NCBI RefSeq assembly: GCF_001592935.1
Contig: NZ_LRDB01000023.1
Location: forward strand, 248,001 to 312,000
Source of the DNA: Roseivirga echinicomitans
GTDB taxonomy: Bacteria > Bacteroidota > Bacteroidia > Cytophagales > Cyclobacteriaceae
Length of the DNA stretch: 64,000 nt
Direction: 5' to 3'
The position numbers and the translations under genes are program-made. Shown here in pieces: positions 43,946 to 54,540 of this stretch (positions within the stretch are counted from its first letter, which is position 1; every line of letters begins with the position of its first letter). The notes beneath the pieces were generated by a model, which saw only the letters and a list, made by a program, of their open reading frames with translations, made no database searches and was not told where the DNA came from.

Positions 43946-45883
43946 ATGCTGATACAACCGGGAAAGCTGCTTAGTAAAATTGATTCACCTGATGATCTTA
44001 AGAAATTAGATCAGGCTGACCTTGTTCAGGTATGCGATGAATTAAGACAATTTATAGTTGACAACGTTTCTGTTTACGGGGGCCATTTTGGCGCTTCGTT
44101 AGGAGTTGTCGAGCTCACTGTCGCCCTACATTATGTATTCAATACACCTACCGACCAATTGACATGGGATGTGGGACATCAGGCTTATGGACATAAAATA
44201 TTAACCGGAAGAAGGGATACTTTCCATACTAATCGTATTTATAAGGGACTTTCGGGTTTCCCAAAAAGAAAAGAAAGCGAGTACGATGCTTTTGGAGTAG
44301 GTCATTCTTCCACTTCAATTTCGGCCGCTTTAGGTATGGCCATGGCCAACCAATACAAAAAGGATGACCGCCACCATATTGCCGTAATTGGCGATGGCGC
44401 CATGACAGGAGGTCTTGCCTTCGAAGCCATGAACCATGCGGGGGTTTCCAATAGCAACCTGCTCATTATCCTCAACGACAACTGTATGTCCATCGACCCA
44501 AATGTTGGGGCGTTGAAAGATTATTTAACAGATGTCACTACATCTTATACTTATAATAAAGTAAAAGATGATGTCTGGAGACTACTAAGTAAGTTTTCTA
44601 AATTCGGAAAAAGCGCACAAGAAATTATATCCAAGGTAGAAAACTCAATGAAGACCATGCTTTTAAAACAAAGCAATCTTTTTGAGTCACTCAATCTCAG
44701 GTATTTCGGACCAGTAGATGGACACGATGTTCATCACCTTACCAGCGTAATGACTGACCTGATGAATATTCCAGGCCCAAAAATTCTTCATTGTGTAACC
44801 GTGAAAGGCAAAGGTTATAAACCTGCTGAAGAAGGAAATGCAACTACATGGCATGCGCCAGGCAAGTTTGATAAAGTAACGGGCGAAGTATTCAAAAAAG
44901 TAATCGACAAGCCAGAAGCGCCTAAATATCAAGATGTTTTTGGTCACACTTTAGTAGAGTTGGCTGAAAAAAACGACAAGATTATGGGCGTTACGCCTGC
45001 TATGCCTTCTGGTTCTTCAATGAACATAATGATGAAAGCCATGCCAGACAGGGCTTTCGATGTAGGAATTGCCGAACAGCATGCTGTAACTTTTTCAGCC
45101 GGGTTGGCCACCCAAGGGCTTATTCCTTTCTGCAATATTTACAGCACATTCATGCAGCGTGCTTACGATCAAGTGATTCACGATGCATGTATTCAGAACT
45201 TACCAGTAAACTTCTTTTTAGACAGGGCTGGTTTTGCTGGTGCAGATGGACCAACCCACCATGGTGCGTATGACATTGCCTACATGCGATGTATTCCGAA
45301 CATGATTATTGCTGCCCCAATGAATGAGGCAGAATTAAGAAATTTAATGTATACCGCTCAACTTCCACGAGAGGGTGAATCATTTACTGTTCGTTACCCA
45401 AGAGGTCAAGGTGTGATGCCTGAATGGCGTACCCAAATGGAGAAGGTTACCATTGGTACAGGTAGAAAAATAGCCGATGGCAAAGATGTGGCTGTACTTA
45501 CCATTGGCCATATCGGAAATTATGTAACCAAGGTGCGAGAACAACTGAGCAAAGAAGGTTTAGCTCCAGCGCATTACGATATGCGTTTTGTAAAACCTCT
45601 AGACGAAGAATTACTCCATGATATATTCAGAAACTTCAAAAAAGTAGTTACCGTTGAAGATGGCTGTGTAATGGGTGGTTTTGGTAGTGCCATTCTCGAG
45701 TTCATGGCCGACAATAACTACATCGCACAAATCAAACGTTTGGGTATTCCCGATGCCATTATTGAGCATGGAACTCAAGAACAATTACACGCGGAATGTA
45801 ATTTTGATGAAGCGGGAATTGCCAATGCCGTTCGTGAACTGATGGGTGTAAAAGTGGCAAAAACTCAACATGCCAGCAACTAA
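43946..45883 (+). CDS. dxs: 1-deoxy-D-xylulose-5-phosphate synthase
   Basis: 645 residues with three transketolase-like domains. The thiamine-diphosphate motif is GDGAMTGGLAFEAMNHAG (about residue 147), followed by VGHSSTSISAALGMA, the pyrimidine domain DRAGFAGADGPTHHGAYD and a C-terminal transketolase domain (VEDGCVMGGFGSAI). It condenses pyruvate and glyceraldehyde-3-phosphate, the first step of the MEP isoprenoid pathway. The downstream hydrolase gene overlaps its end by 14 bp. Confidence 0.96.
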   Translation: MLIQPGKLLSKIDSPDDLKKLDQADLVQVCDELRQFIVDNVSVYGGHFGASLGVVELTVALHYVFNTPTDQLTWDVGHQAYGHKILTGRRDTFHTNRIYKGLSGFPKRKESEYDAFGVGHSSTSISAALGMAMANQYKKDDRHHIAVIGDGAMTGGLAFEAMNHAGVSNSNLLIILNDNCMSIDPNVGALKDYLTDVTTSYTYNKVKDDVWRLLSKFSKFGKSAQEIISKVENSMKTMLLKQSNLFESLNLRYFGPVDGHDVHHLTSVMTDLMNIPGPKILHCVTVKGKGYKPAEEGNATTWHAPGKFDKVTGEVFKKVIDKPEAPKYQDVFGHTLVELAEKNDKIMGVTPAMPSGSSMNIMMKAMPDRAFDVGIAEQHAVTFSAGLATQGLIPFCNIYSTFMQRAYDQVIHDACIQNLPVNFFLDRAGFAGADGPTHHGAYDIAYMRCIPNMIIAAPMNEAELRNLMYTAQLPREGESFTVRYPRGQGVMPEWRTQMEKVTIGTGRKIADGKDVAVLTIGHIGNYVTKVREQLSKEGLAPAHYDMRFVKPLDEELLHDIFRNFKKVVTVEDGCVMGGFGSAILEFMADNNYIAQIKRLGIPDAIIEHGTQEQLHAECNFDEAGIANAVRELMGVKVAKTQHASN

Positions 45884-46643
45884 GGCAATAATTCAAGGCG
45901 AAGGTTTTCCAGTTATTCTACTTCACGGCTTTTGTGAAAACAAATCCATGTGGTTTCCTTATGCAAATAGGCTTGCTGAGCAATATCAAATCATTTGCCC
46001 CGACCTACTGGGTTTTGGTGAATCCCCATTACCAAACAAAGACATTACTTTAGAAGGAATCGCTGATGAACTGGCTGGTTTTCTATCTGAAAACAAGGTA
46101 GAAAAATGTGTTGTCATTGGTCATTCATTGGGTGGCTATGTAGCCTTGGCTTTGGCCGAAAGGCATCCTGCGCTTATTCAAGGCCTAGGCTTGTTCAATT
46201 CAACCGCCATGGGCGATGATGAAGAAGCAAAACACAGAAGAAATAAATCCATTTTATTTCTGAAAAAACATCCCGTTCCGAAATTCATTGAGCCCTTCAT
46301 TCCTTCTCTATTTTATTCGAAACGAAAAGATGAACTGAAGGAAGAAATTGCTTTGGCCACTTCAATCGGCTTACAAAGCCCTTTAGAAACTATAATTGCT
46401 TACACCTTGGCAATGAAAATTCGAAAAGACAGATTTGAACTGTGGAAGAATCTTCCGTTTCAAACCTTGTTCATTGGTGGTGCTAACGACAGTCGCGTTC
46501 CTTTAGAAGTGGCCGAAGAACACATTGAAGAGCGCGTGAAAGTTGATGGTTATATTTTGCCAGAGACAGCTCATATGGCCATGCACGAACGGCCAACAGA
46601 AACCTTACAAATGATTCAGGATTATTTATTAAAAGTGGTCTGA
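45870..46643 (+). CDS. alpha/beta hydrolase
   Basis: 257 residues. An alpha/beta-hydrolase fold: oxyanion region VILLHGFCENKSMW, nucleophile elbow GHSLGGYVAL (Ser near residue 93), Asp in FIGGANDSRVP and catalytic His in ETAHMAMHERP. Probably an esterase or a small-molecule hydrolase; the substrate is unknown. It starts inside the end of dxs, so it is cotranslated with it. Confidence 0.88.
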   Translation: MPATKAIIQGEGFPVILLHGFCENKSMWFPYANRLAEQYQIICPDLLGFGESPLPNKDITLEGIADELAGFLSENKVEKCVVIGHSLGGYVALALAERHPALIQGLGLFNSTAMGDDEEAKHRRNKSILFLKKHPVPKFIEPFIPSLFYSKRKDELKEEIALATSIGLQSPLETIIAYTLAMKIRKDRFELWKNLPFQTLFIGGANDSRVPLEVAEEHIEERVKVDGYILPETAHMAMHERPTETLQMIQDYLLKVV

Positions 46644-46646
46644 ATT

Positions 46647-47561
46647 TTAATCTCCAAACTTTTCTTCACCCTTCTTATATTGTGCTTTCCATCTGGCGTG
46701 CTCTGCCGGCTTAAACCTGTAGTCCTTGTGCTCCGCAAAAGCCTGAGTAAACTCGGCTCCAAAAAACATAATCAGACAAGTATAATTGATCCAAAGCATG
46801 ATCAGCACAATACTCCCTGCTGCGCCATAGGATGAAGCAGGTTCAGCTTGCCCGAAATAAAAGCTCAAAGCAAACTTACCAATGATGAATAATATGGCGG
46901 TGAAAAAAGCACCTGACCACACGCTTCTCCAGTTCACACTTACATCGGGCAAAACTTTAAATACCAATGCGAAGAGTATAGTGGCCATACCCAATGTAAT
47001 TGCAAAATCCAGTACATTGACTAATACGAGTAAATAATCTGGAAATTGACGACTCATCCACTCGCTAATGGCGGCCAATATTGCAGAAACCACTAAAGAG
47101 ATAAGTAGCAAGAAACCAATAGCTAAAATAAGCCCCAAAGAATAGGCCCGATCAAATACAAGGCGCTTAATTCCGCTATTGGGCTTTTGTTCAACACGCC
47201 AGATATTATTAAGTGATTTTTGTAACTGAAAGAAAACCGTAGTGGCTCCAAATAGTAAAATACCAATCCCCACAGCACGCATAATAAAACCTGAATCACT
47301 TCGATATGAGCTAGCAATCATGTTCTCCACGCTCTGCGCAGCATCATAGCCAATCATTCCTGAAATCTCATTTACCAAGCGGCCTTGAACAGCTTCTTGT
47401 CCATATACCGCACCTCCAATAGAGATCAGTAAAATCAAAAGTCCAGGAAGCGAGAATATGGAATAGTAGGCCACAATAGCACTTTGACGAAAGGCTTCGT
47501 CTTCATTCCAGCCCTTAAAGGCTTTCTTTAGCAATTTCCACCATGTCTTTATACCCATCAT
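46647..47561 (-). CDS. YihY/BrkB family inner membrane protein
   Basis: 304 residues with six membrane helices and the family regions IVAYYSIFSLPGLLILLI, RAVGIGILLFGATTVFFQLQKSLN, GAFFTAILFIIGKFALSFY and SIVLIMLWINYTCLIMFFGAEFTQ. Function unresolved; sometimes annotated as ribonuclease BN without support. It stands alone, convergent with the hydrolase gene. Its ATG has a second ATG immediately after it. Confidence 0.88.
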   Translation of the reverse strand: MMGIKTWWKLLKKAFKGWNEDEAFRQSAIVAYYSIFSLPGLLILLISIGGAVYGQEAVQGRLVNEISGMIGYDAAQSVENMIASSYRSDSGFIMRAVGIGILLFGATTVFFQLQKSLNNIWRVEQKPNSGIKRLVFDRAYSLGLILAIGFLLLISLVVSAILAAISEWMSRQFPDYLLVLVNVLDFAITLGMATILFALVFKVLPDVSVNWRSVWSGAFFTAILFIIGKFALSFYFGQAEPASSYGAAGSIVLIMLWINYTCLIMFFGAEFTQAFAEHKDYRFKPAEHARWKAQYKKGEEKFGD

Positions 47562-47673
47562 AATAAAATTAGATAATGAAGTAGAAACACATATCTGCCA
47601 ATAATGTTAGAAACCTATTGGTGAATGGAAGAAATTGAATAGGAAGCTCGAAAAAGAGCTAAGAAAAAACCTC

Positions 47674-48642
47674 TTAACGTGAAACCAGATAATGCACCAA
47701 CCTAGCAGCCAATCTTGCGGTAGCGTTGTCTTGGTCATACTTTGGGCTCAATTCGGCTAAATCTATACTAATCAGTTTTTGAGATTCAATCAATAAATCG
47801 AGTGTTTTCAGTATGATATCAGGCGAGAATCCCATTGGAGAAGGGGCACTCACTCCGGGCGCGTAAGCCGATGAAAAGCCATCCAAGTCAATCGTCAAAT
47901 AGACCTTATCTACCTTTTGAAGAAAGTCATTCAAGCAGTTTTTTACTTCACCCCAATGTTCGATGGTATATTTCGTATTTTCTAAATAGGTAACTCCTAA
48001 TTCATCGGCAGTATTGAAAAGCGTCTGCGTATTAGCTGAACACTGAATACCTAAACAACAATATTCAAATGCTTGCTTTTTAGCTTTGCAATCATGTGCA
48101 ATTTGGAAAAAGGGGGTTCCAGAAGTATTACCGTTTTTATTACTTCTTAGGTCAAAGTGCGCATCAAGATTGATAATTCCGATGGTTTGGTTTTTCCCCT
48201 GCCCATCTAAAAAATGACGAATTCCGGCATAATGGGCATACGCAATATCATGCCCTCCACCCAATAAAATGGGGAAGGCACCTTGGCTCAACAACTGACT
48301 TACGCTCTTGCTTAAATGACCATGCGCTCCGTCTAAATCTTCGTCCACGCACGCTACATTTCCAAAATCCAGAATATCCGTTGGGTTTATAAAATGGTTT
48401 GGAAGAATGGCCAGCATTTTGCGGATGGCATCTGGTCCATCTATCGCTCCAACCCTACCCTGATTCCGCTTTACGCCTTCATCCACCGCATAGCCTAAAA
48501 TGGCCAATTGCTTATTGGCAGAAGATTTAAGTTCCTCCAATGAGGATGCTTTCACCATTTCATACCAGTAGTTAGGCCGTCCAAATTTTTCATCTTTTCG
48601 CCCTTTCCAAAGCGACAGGTCTGCTGGTTTCAGTGCATTCAT
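47674..48642 (-). CDS. hutG: formimidoylglutamase
   Basis: 322 residues of the arginase/ureohydrolase superfamily with manganese ligands in GGGHDIAYAHY, NLDAHFDLR and LTIDLDGFSSAYAPGVSAP. In hut operons this enzyme converts N-formimidoyl-glutamate to glutamate and formamide. It is the last hut gene, 4 bp after hutI. The alternative, agmatinase or arginase, is unlikely given the operon. Confidence 0.93.
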   Translation of the reverse strand: MNALKPADLSLWKGRKDEKFGRPNYWYEMVKASSLEELKSSANKQLAILGYAVDEGVKRNQGRVGAIDGPDAIRKMLAILPNHFINPTDILDFGNVACVDEDLDGAHGHLSKSVSQLLSQGAFPILLGGGHDIAYAHYAGIRHFLDGQGKNQTIGIINLDAHFDLRSNKNGNTSGTPFFQIAHDCKAKKQAFEYCCLGIQCSANTQTLFNTADELGVTYLENTKYTIEHWGEVKNCLNDFLQKVDKVYLTIDLDGFSSAYAPGVSAPSPMGFSPDIILKTLDLLIESQKLISIDLAELSPKYDQDNATARLAARLVHYLVSR

Positions 48643-48646
48643 AGGT

Positions 48647-49888
48647 TTAGACTTTTTGACCTCTTTTATAAACCATTGCAGGTTTCAGCTTGCCTTGTTG
48701 GTAAAGAATTTCTTGGTAATTATTACAAGGGAAAATAGCCAAATCGGCTAGTGCTCCTTCTGCCAAAGTTCCTCGATCCGTTAATTCTAAAGCCGCTGCT
48801 GCACGAACGGTAATGCCCGCCAACACCTCGGCATTGGATAGTTTTTCTACTGCACCCAAAACCGCAGCCTGCATGAGTAAATCACCCATCGGAGCTGAGC
48901 CGGGATTCCAGTCGCTGGCAATGGCCAAACAAGCTCCCGCATTCAATAATTTACGAGCAGGCGTATAAGCACAACCCAAGCCCAATGTAGCACCTGGAAG
49001 AGCGGTGGCAATCGTATTGCTCTTCGCTAGTATTTCAACTTCTTTATCTGTGCTGGCTTCTAAATGGTCAGCACTTACAGCCCCTACTTCCACCGCCAAT
49101 TGGCTTCCACCTGTTGAAAACTGGTCCGCATGAATGGTGATCGAGAAGCCCATCGCCTTGGCCTTTTCTAAATAGGGTTTTGCTTCTTGGGGCGAAAAAG
49201 CACCCGATTCCACAAAGATATCGATGCGGTTCGCCAGCTTTTCTTCCTTCAGAATAGAAAATAATTGTGAGCTAATTACTTCCAAATATTCTGTTTTCGA
49301 ACCTTCAAAATCCTTCGGGTGCATATGGGCCGCCAAGCAAGTTGCCACTAAATCAACAGCATGTTTTTTATTCACCGCTTGAATAGCGCGAAGCATTTTC
49401 AACTCTTCATCTACCGTCAGTCCATAGCCACTTTTGGTTTCTATCGTGGTTACCCCTTCCGACAAATGGCGACTGGCACGTTCGGCAATTCCAGCCTCCA
49501 ATTCTTTTTGCGAAGCATTTCGAGTTTGAGTGACGGTGTACCAAATTCCACCGCCCAATTCAGCCATTTCCAAATAGGTTTTTCCTGAATTTCGAAAAGC
49601 ATAATCACGTGCCCTACTACCCGAAGAACAAATGTGGGTATGCGAATCAATAAAGCCTGGCAAGGCCACAAAATCGCCTTCGATTTTCACTACTTCGGCA
49701 CCAATGATTTTGGCTTCGTTTAAAAGCCTATCAAAATCTCCTGTTTTGGCAATGGTTTCTCCTTGCAAAAGGATTCCCATTTCACCTTCTAAAACATTAA
49801 GTTGTTCGTCTTTTAAAGCACCATTCAATGGCAAGCCCGTCATGGGCAAAACCTGCTTAAATGGGCCGATTAGTTTGTAGGTATTCAT
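48647..49888 (-). CDS. hutI: imidazolonepropionase
   Basis: 413-residue amidohydrolase. The metal site is GFIDSHTHICSSG near residue 78, with HMHPKDFEGS, ITIHADQFSTGG, and SDWNPGSAP as the C-terminal Asp motif. It opens the imidazolone ring to give N-formimidoyl-glutamate. Third enzyme of histidine degradation, same strand and order as the other hut genes. Confidence 0.95.
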   Translation of the reverse strand: MNTYKLIGPFKQVLPMTGLPLNGALKDEQLNVLEGEMGILLQGETIAKTGDFDRLLNEAKIIGAEVVKIEGDFVALPGFIDSHTHICSSGSRARDYAFRNSGKTYLEMAELGGGIWYTVTQTRNASQKELEAGIAERASRHLSEGVTTIETKSGYGLTVDEELKMLRAIQAVNKKHAVDLVATCLAAHMHPKDFEGSKTEYLEVISSQLFSILKEEKLANRIDIFVESGAFSPQEAKPYLEKAKAMGFSITIHADQFSTGGSQLAVEVGAVSADHLEASTDKEVEILAKSNTIATALPGATLGLGCAYTPARKLLNAGACLAIASDWNPGSAPMGDLLMQAAVLGAVEKLSNAEVLAGITVRAAAALELTDRGTLAEGALADLAIFPCNNYQEILYQQGKLKPAMVYKRGQKV

Positions 49889-49922
49889 GGCAAAATCATA
49901 ATAGTCTTTTAATAGTTCCTTC

Positions 49923-49938
49923 CTCCGAAGTCTCGGAG
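49923..49938 (-). promoter_or_regulatory. intercistronic hairpin between hutU and hutI
   Basis: CTCCGA / TCGGAG, a 6-bp GC-rich stem with a 4-nt loop, in the 100-bp gap between hutU and hutI. No T-run follows, so it is more likely an RNA-processing or stabilising stem than a terminator. Confidence 0.35.
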
Positions 49939-49988
49939 TCAGGATGAAAAGTCGGCATAATTAACCTCATCACTCCAAAAACCGAAGA

Positions 49989-51659
49989 TTAAAGCGTCAA
50001 ACCAAACTCATCGCTTTTTTCTTGAGCAGTTTCATAGCCTGCATCTGCATGACGAATAACGCCCATTGCAGGATCAATGTGAAGCACGCGCTCCAAACAT
50101 TTCTCCGCACGTTCGGTACCATCAGCCAAAACCACCATACCTGCATGTTGTGAATAGCCCATTCCAACGCCTCCACCATGATGGAAAGACACCCAAGTAG
50201 CGCCTCCACTGGTGTTGCCCATCAGGTTCAACAATGTCCAATCCGACACGGCATCGCTACCATCCAGCATGCCTTCGGTTTCTCGATTAGGCGAAGCCAC
50301 AGAGCCACAATCCAAGTGATCGCGACCTATTACGATTGGCGCTTTTACTTTGCCTGTTCTTACCAATTCATTGAAAATAAGCCCTGCTTTTTTACGCTCG
50401 CCCAAGCCCAACCAACAGATTCTACATGGCAAACCTTGGAAGGCGACACGTTCTCTGGCTTGTTTCAGCCAATTGATCAAATGATGGTTGTCAGGAAATG
50501 CCTCCATCAAAGCTTGATCGGTGGTATAAATATCTTCTGGATCGCCAGAAAGCGCAGCCCAACGGAAAGGGCCTTTTCCTTCGCAGAACAAAGGACGAAT
50601 GTAAGCCGGCACAAAACCTGGGAAATCGAAGGCATTTGCCTCTCCACCCTGACGCGCAAATTCACGTAAATTGTTGCCGTAATCAAAAGTGATTGAGCCT
50701 CGTTTCTGCATTTCTAGCATAAAACCAACGTGCCTTGCCATACTCTTCAGTGACTTGGCTTTGTAGGTTTTAGAATCTTCGGCTCTCAATTTATCCGCCT
50801 CTTCCATGGTATAACCATTCGGAATATAACCGTTGATTGGGTCGTGGGCAGAAGTTTGATCCGTAAGAATTTCAGGAATCACGTTATCAGCCAAAAGCTT
50901 TTCGAGCACATCGCCTACATCGCCTACCAAACCGATGGAAATGGCCTCTCCTTTTTCCTTGGCATCTAAAGCCCAATCTCTGGCTTCTTCATAGGAATCG
51001 GTCATTTTATCGATGTAGCGTGTGTCCAAACGTTTCTTGATTCGAACAGGATCTTTGTCAACCCCCAAAAAAGTGGCTCCGGCTAAAGTAGCGGCCAAAG
51101 GCTGAGCGCCCCCCATTCCACCTAAACCACCTGTCACCACCAGTTTATGTTTCAAGTCCCCTTGAAAATGCTTGATGCCACAGGCGACAAAAGTTTCATA
51201 AGTTCCTTGAAGAATTCCTTGGCTACCGATGTAAATCCAGCTTCCAGCCGTCATTTGACCATACATCATCAGACCGCGTTCTTTCAATTCATTGAAATGC
51301 TCCCAATTGGCCCATTCTGGCACTAAATTGCTATTCGCAATCAATACACGTGGTGCCTGAGGATGCGTTGGAATAATGCCCACGGCCTTGCCCGATTGCA
51401 CCAAAAGGCTTTGGTCGTCTTCCAGTTTCAAAAGGCATTCAATGATTTTCTTAAGCGCTTCCGGATTTCTGGCTGCTTGCCCATTTCCACCATACACCAC
51501 CAATTTTGAAGGATCTTCAGCCACATCGGCATCGAGGTTATTCAAAAGCATGCGCAATGGCGCTTCAGTTTGCCATGATTTAGCGTGAAGCTGATTGCCC
51601 GTTGGCGCTTTATAATGCGGGTGATTGGCGTATAGCTCAATAAACTTCGAATAATTCAT
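49989..51659 (-). CDS. hutU: urocanate hydratase
   Basis: 556 residues from the ATG at 51659. Conserved features of the NAD-dependent urocanase: [17 protein letters not shown]-type [41 protein letters not shown] (NAD site), the active Cys region [19 protein letters not shown], and [18 protein letters not shown]. It converts urocanate to imidazolonepropionate. The start overlaps the end of hutH by 23 bp. Longer frames to 51722 would add hydrophobic sequence unlike the family and are rejected. Confidence 0.95.
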   Translation of the reverse strand: MNYSKFIELYANHPHYKAPTGNQLHAKSWQTEAPLRMLLNNLDADVAEDPSKLVVYGGNGQAARNPEALKKIIECLLKLEDDQSLLVQSGKAVGIIPTHPQAPRVLIANSNLVPEWANWEHFNELKERGLMMYGQMTAGSWIYIGSQGILQGTYETFVACGIKHFQGDLKHKLVVTGGLGGMGGAQPLAATLAGATFLGVDKDPVRIKKRLDTRYIDKMTDSYEEARDWALDAKEKGEAISIGLVGDVGDVLEKLLADNVIPEILTDQTSAHDPINGYIPNGYTMEEADKLRAEDSKTYKAKSLKSMARHVGFMLEMQKRGSITFDYGNNLREFARQGGEANAFDFPGFVPAYIRPLFCEGKGPFRWAALSGDPEDIYTTDQALMEAFPDNHHLINWLKQARERVAFQGLPCRICWLGLGERKKAGLIFNELVRTGKVKAPIVIGRDHLDCGSVASPNRETEGMLDGSDAVSDWTLLNLMGNTSGGATWVSFHHGGGVGMGYSQHAGMVVLADGTERAEKCLERVLHIDPAMGVIRHADAGYETAQEKSDEFGLTL

Positions 51660-53205
51660 GCTGATTGGTTTTGAGTGTACTATAATTTTCTTTTTGGTGA
51701 ACAGCAGATAGCAATACACCATCCTTCACCATGTTAATTGTTTTTTCTATGTCCAGAGCAAAAACCCTGTCTACTGTGGCATGCGTTACTTGCTTTCTGA
51801 CCAAGTCATGCATTTCGCCAATAATTTTACCTGATTTTAACGGACGATGAAAGTCAAGCGCCTGTGCAGCACAAAGCAATTCGATGCCCAATATTTTTTC
51901 TACATTTCCAATGACTTGGTAAGCCTTTCTTCCTCCAATAGAGCCCATACTTACATGGTCTTCTTGCCCCAATGAAGTCGGAATACTGTCGGCACTAGCA
52001 GGGAAACACAAGCCTTTATTCTCACTCGCCAAAGCGGCTGTAGTGTACTGCGGAATCATAAAACCTGAATTGATACCCGTTTCCTTCATCAGCAATTTCG
52101 GCACATTGTCCACTATTCCCTCAAGAGAAAGGTAAATTCTTCGATCTGAAATATTGCCAATTTCTGACGCGGCCAAGCAGGCGTAATCCAAAGCCATGGC
52201 CAAAGGTTGCCCATGGAAATTCCCTCCACTAATGGTCAAGTCAACATCGAAAATCACAGGGTTGTCTGTTACTGAATTGAGTTCTATTTCAACCAACTCT
52301 TTCAAATGCAACCAAGCATTTCTCGAAGCCCCATGCACCTGCGGAATGCAGCGCAAAGAATAGGGATCTTGCACCCTTGTACAGTTGGCATGTGAAGTCA
52401 TTACCTCGGAATCGCTGAGCAAAGCAGTCATTCGGGCGGCTACATGTTGGTTTCCTTTAAACGGACGCAACTCGTGTAATTCTGGCCTGAAGGGTTTCGA
52501 AGACCCTAGCAGCGCTTCGACCGTCATAGCGCCAATCAAATCGGCATGATTCAGGCAATTATGTAGCCTGTCTACGACTTTCACCGCATAGGCTAAAATA
52601 AATTGTGTGCCATTAATGAGTGCCAAACCTTCTTTTGGACCAAGTTCTAATGGTGTTAAACCATGCTTTTGAAGCGTGCGGAGTGTGTCATGTTTTTGGC
52701 CGTTCTCCATTACTTCTCCCAAACCAATTAGCGGAAGGAAAAGATGAGACAATGGAGCCAAATCTCCAGACGCACCCACCGAACCTTGACTGGGTACAAC
52801 AGGAATAATATCGTTGTCAATATGCCATTTGATGCGATCCAAAGTCGTTTCTGCAATTCCAGAATAACCTTGCGATAAGGAATTCATTTTAAGAATCAAC
52901 ATCAGTTTCGAGATGTCGTCAGGGACTGAGTCACCCACTCCCACACTATGACTTTTGAGAATATTTTCTTGCAAAAGCCTCGTTTTCTCTTCGGAAATAA
53001 GAGTAGTGCACAAAGGACCGAAGCCAGTATTAATTCCATATACTGCTTTTCCCCTTGCAACAATTTCTTCTACCGTTTGCTGGCTCTTCACCACCTTGGC
53101 CCGAGTTTCCTCACTCAAATCTCCAACCATTTCTCCAGCACAGATGGCAAAGGCTTTGCCTACGGTTAAATGCTCTTCACCGTATAAAAATATTTGTCTT
53201 CCCAT
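51637..53205 (-). CDS. hutH: histidine ammonia-lyase
   Basis: 522 residues from the ATG at 53205. The Ala-Ser-Gly triad that forms the MIO electrophile is in [15 protein letters not shown] (about residue 145), with [16 protein letters not shown] and the C-terminal [14 protein letters not shown]. It deaminates histidine to urocanate, the first and committed step. It is the first gene of the operon and is divergent from the LysR gene, with an inverted repeat between them. A six-codon-longer start at 53223 is possible. Confidence 0.95.
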   Translation of the reverse strand: MGRQIFLYGEEHLTVGKAFAICAGEMVGDLSEETRAKVVKSQQTVEEIVARGKAVYGINTGFGPLCTTLISEEKTRLLQENILKSHSVGVGDSVPDDISKLMLILKMNSLSQGYSGIAETTLDRIKWHIDNDIIPVVPSQGSVGASGDLAPLSHLFLPLIGLGEVMENGQKHDTLRTLQKHGLTPLELGPKEGLALINGTQFILAYAVKVVDRLHNCLNHADLIGAMTVEALLGSSKPFRPELHELRPFKGNQHVAARMTALLSDSEVMTSHANCTRVQDPYSLRCIPQVHGASRNAWLHLKELVEIELNSVTDNPVIFDVDLTISGGNFHGQPLAMALDYACLAASEIGNISDRRIYLSLEGIVDNVPKLLMKETGINSGFMIPQYTTAALASENKGLCFPASADSIPTSLGQEDHVSMGSIGGRKAYQVIGNVEKILGIELLCAAQALDFHRPLKSGKIIGEMHDLVRKQVTHATVDRVFALDIEKTINMVKDGVLLSAVHQKENYSTLKTNQHELFEVY

Positions 53206-53290
53206 GAAAGTTGATTTAAACAAAAAAACCCGCTAAGGAATCTACATAGCTAGTAGTTTAGAGCGATGTAAAATAGGAGATCCTTAGGGG

Positions 53291-53317
53291 CGTATTAGAA
53301 ACCTGTTTTCTAATACG
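53291..53317. promoter_or_regulatory. candidate LysR operator in the hutH-lysR intergenic region
   Basis: Perfect 11-bp inverted repeat CGTATTAGAAA / TTTCTAATACG separated by 5 nt (53302-53306), containing the T-N11-A pattern expected for LysR-type boxes. A minus-strand sequence TACTTTCG (53323-53316), one base from the TANNTTTG -7 consensus, overlaps the right arm and could be the hutH promoter element. A second, weaker pair CTAAGGA / TCCTTAG lies at 53233-53239 and 53281-53287. Confidence 0.6.
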
Positions 53318-53374
53318 AAAGTAAGTCTTAGCTTTAATAATTAGAAATACCATTTTTATCAATAGTTAATAACC

Positions 53375-54265
53375 ATGAGTTATCAGTTAGAATTTAGACA
53401 CCTCAAGTATTTTATGGCGGTAGCAGAAGAACTTAACTACCGAAAAGCAGCCGAAAAACTGTTTATTTCTCAGCCTGGTTTGAGCAGGCAGATAAGCCAA
53501 ATGGAAGAAGTTTTGGGAGTGAAATTATTTGAACGCACCAAACGAAAAGTCAGTCTCACCACCGCAGGAGAACATTTAATGCACGAAACGCTTTTTCTAA
53601 ACAACCATTTAGCACGGGTTAAAAAGGATTTAAAGAGAATTGATTCAGGCGAACAGGGTGAAATCAAAATTGGCTTTATTGGTTCTGCCATGCAGAACGT
53701 AGTGCCCGACTTAATGGTGAAAATGAATGCACAGTTGCCCGAAGTAAAGGTGAATTTGGAGGAAATGTCGAATAAAGTTCAGGTTGAAAAACTAGAGAAG
53801 GGTGAGCTTGATTTCGGCTTTGTCAGGCTCTCCAGGGTGCCTGAAGAATTTCATATGCATCCCGTTTTAGAAGATACTTTTTCTATCGTGCTCCCCAAAA
53901 ACCACCCCATGAATGCTCCGCAATTCAAGAACATTGCGCAATTGGCAGACGAGCATTTCATTCTATTTTCCAGCGAATACAGTCCACTTTACTATGATAT
54001 GATTATGAGTATATGCGAGGATCAGGGTTTTACTCCCACGGTATCGCATAAATCGGTACATGCCCAAACCATTTTTAAATTGGTAGAACGTGGGCTTGGT
54101 GTGGCAATTATCCCGAGTGCCCTGCAGTATGGTTTTGATTTAGACGTAAAGTTTATTGAGTTGAAGAACATTCCTCAACGAACGACACTCTCCGTAATTT
54201 GGAAAACGGAAAACCGTAACCCCGCCATGTGGAAAGCGAAGGAATTGTGGTTTGGGGAGGTCTGA
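53375..54265 (+). CDS. LysR-family transcriptional regulator, probable hut regulator
   Basis: 296 residues: N-terminal winged helix-turn-helix (LEFRHLKYFMAVAEELNYRKAAEKLFISQPGLSRQISQMEEVLGVKLFERT) reported here in outline, and a type-2 periplasmic-binding-like effector domain (residues 90-290). It is transcribed away from the hut operon with the inverted repeat between, so control of hutHUIG (with urocanate or histidine as coinducer) is a reasonable inference. Its last 17 codons recur as a fragment 3.5 kb downstream (57735-57788). Confidence 0.9.
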   Translation: MSYQLEFRHLKYFMAVAEELNYRKAAEKLFISQPGLSRQISQMEEVLGVKLFERTKRKVSLTTAGEHLMHETLFLNNHLARVKKDLKRIDSGEQGEIKIGFIGSAMQNVVPDLMVKMNAQLPEVKVNLEEMSNKVQVEKLEKGELDFGFVRLSRVPEEFHMHPVLEDTFSIVLPKNHPMNAPQFKNIAQLADEHFILFSSEYSPLYYDMIMSICEDQGFTPTVSHKSVHAQTIFKLVERGLGVAIIPSALQYGFDLDVKFIELKNIPQRTTLSVIWKTENRNPAMWKAKELWFGEV

Positions 54266-54540
54266 AAAATGAATAGACTGATTCACATTAATAGAAGGAA
54301 AAAAGAGGATAAATATACTCATAAGTTCATGCTAGCATTTACGTTAAACACAAAAATAGTGATATACTCTAATTAAATAACACAACGAGATATACCCAAG
54401 TTAAAAACAGAGTACATATCTTAATTAAATACTCCTAAGTTAATTCATTTTTATAGTATAGATTTTTAGTAAAAAAATTTACTATATTTTTTATTTTATT
54501 TTTCTTTTAACCATATTAAGATTTACCAAATTTATAATTT
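54266..54540. other. AT-rich spacer before the peptide/DUF4221 cassette
   Basis: 275 bp of strikingly AT-rich DNA with no gene. It holds a perfect inverted repeat TAGTAAA-AAAA-TTTACTA at 54467-54484, overlapping by two bases a TATATTTT (54483-54490) one mismatch from the TANNTTTG -7 box. A leader of about 45 nt would follow. Candidate promoter/operator of the cassette. Confidence 0.4.

Noticed and set aside
51660-51722. Upstream extension of hutU
   Set aside because: It adds a hydrophobic stretch absent from urocanases; the ATG at 51659 gives the normal family start.
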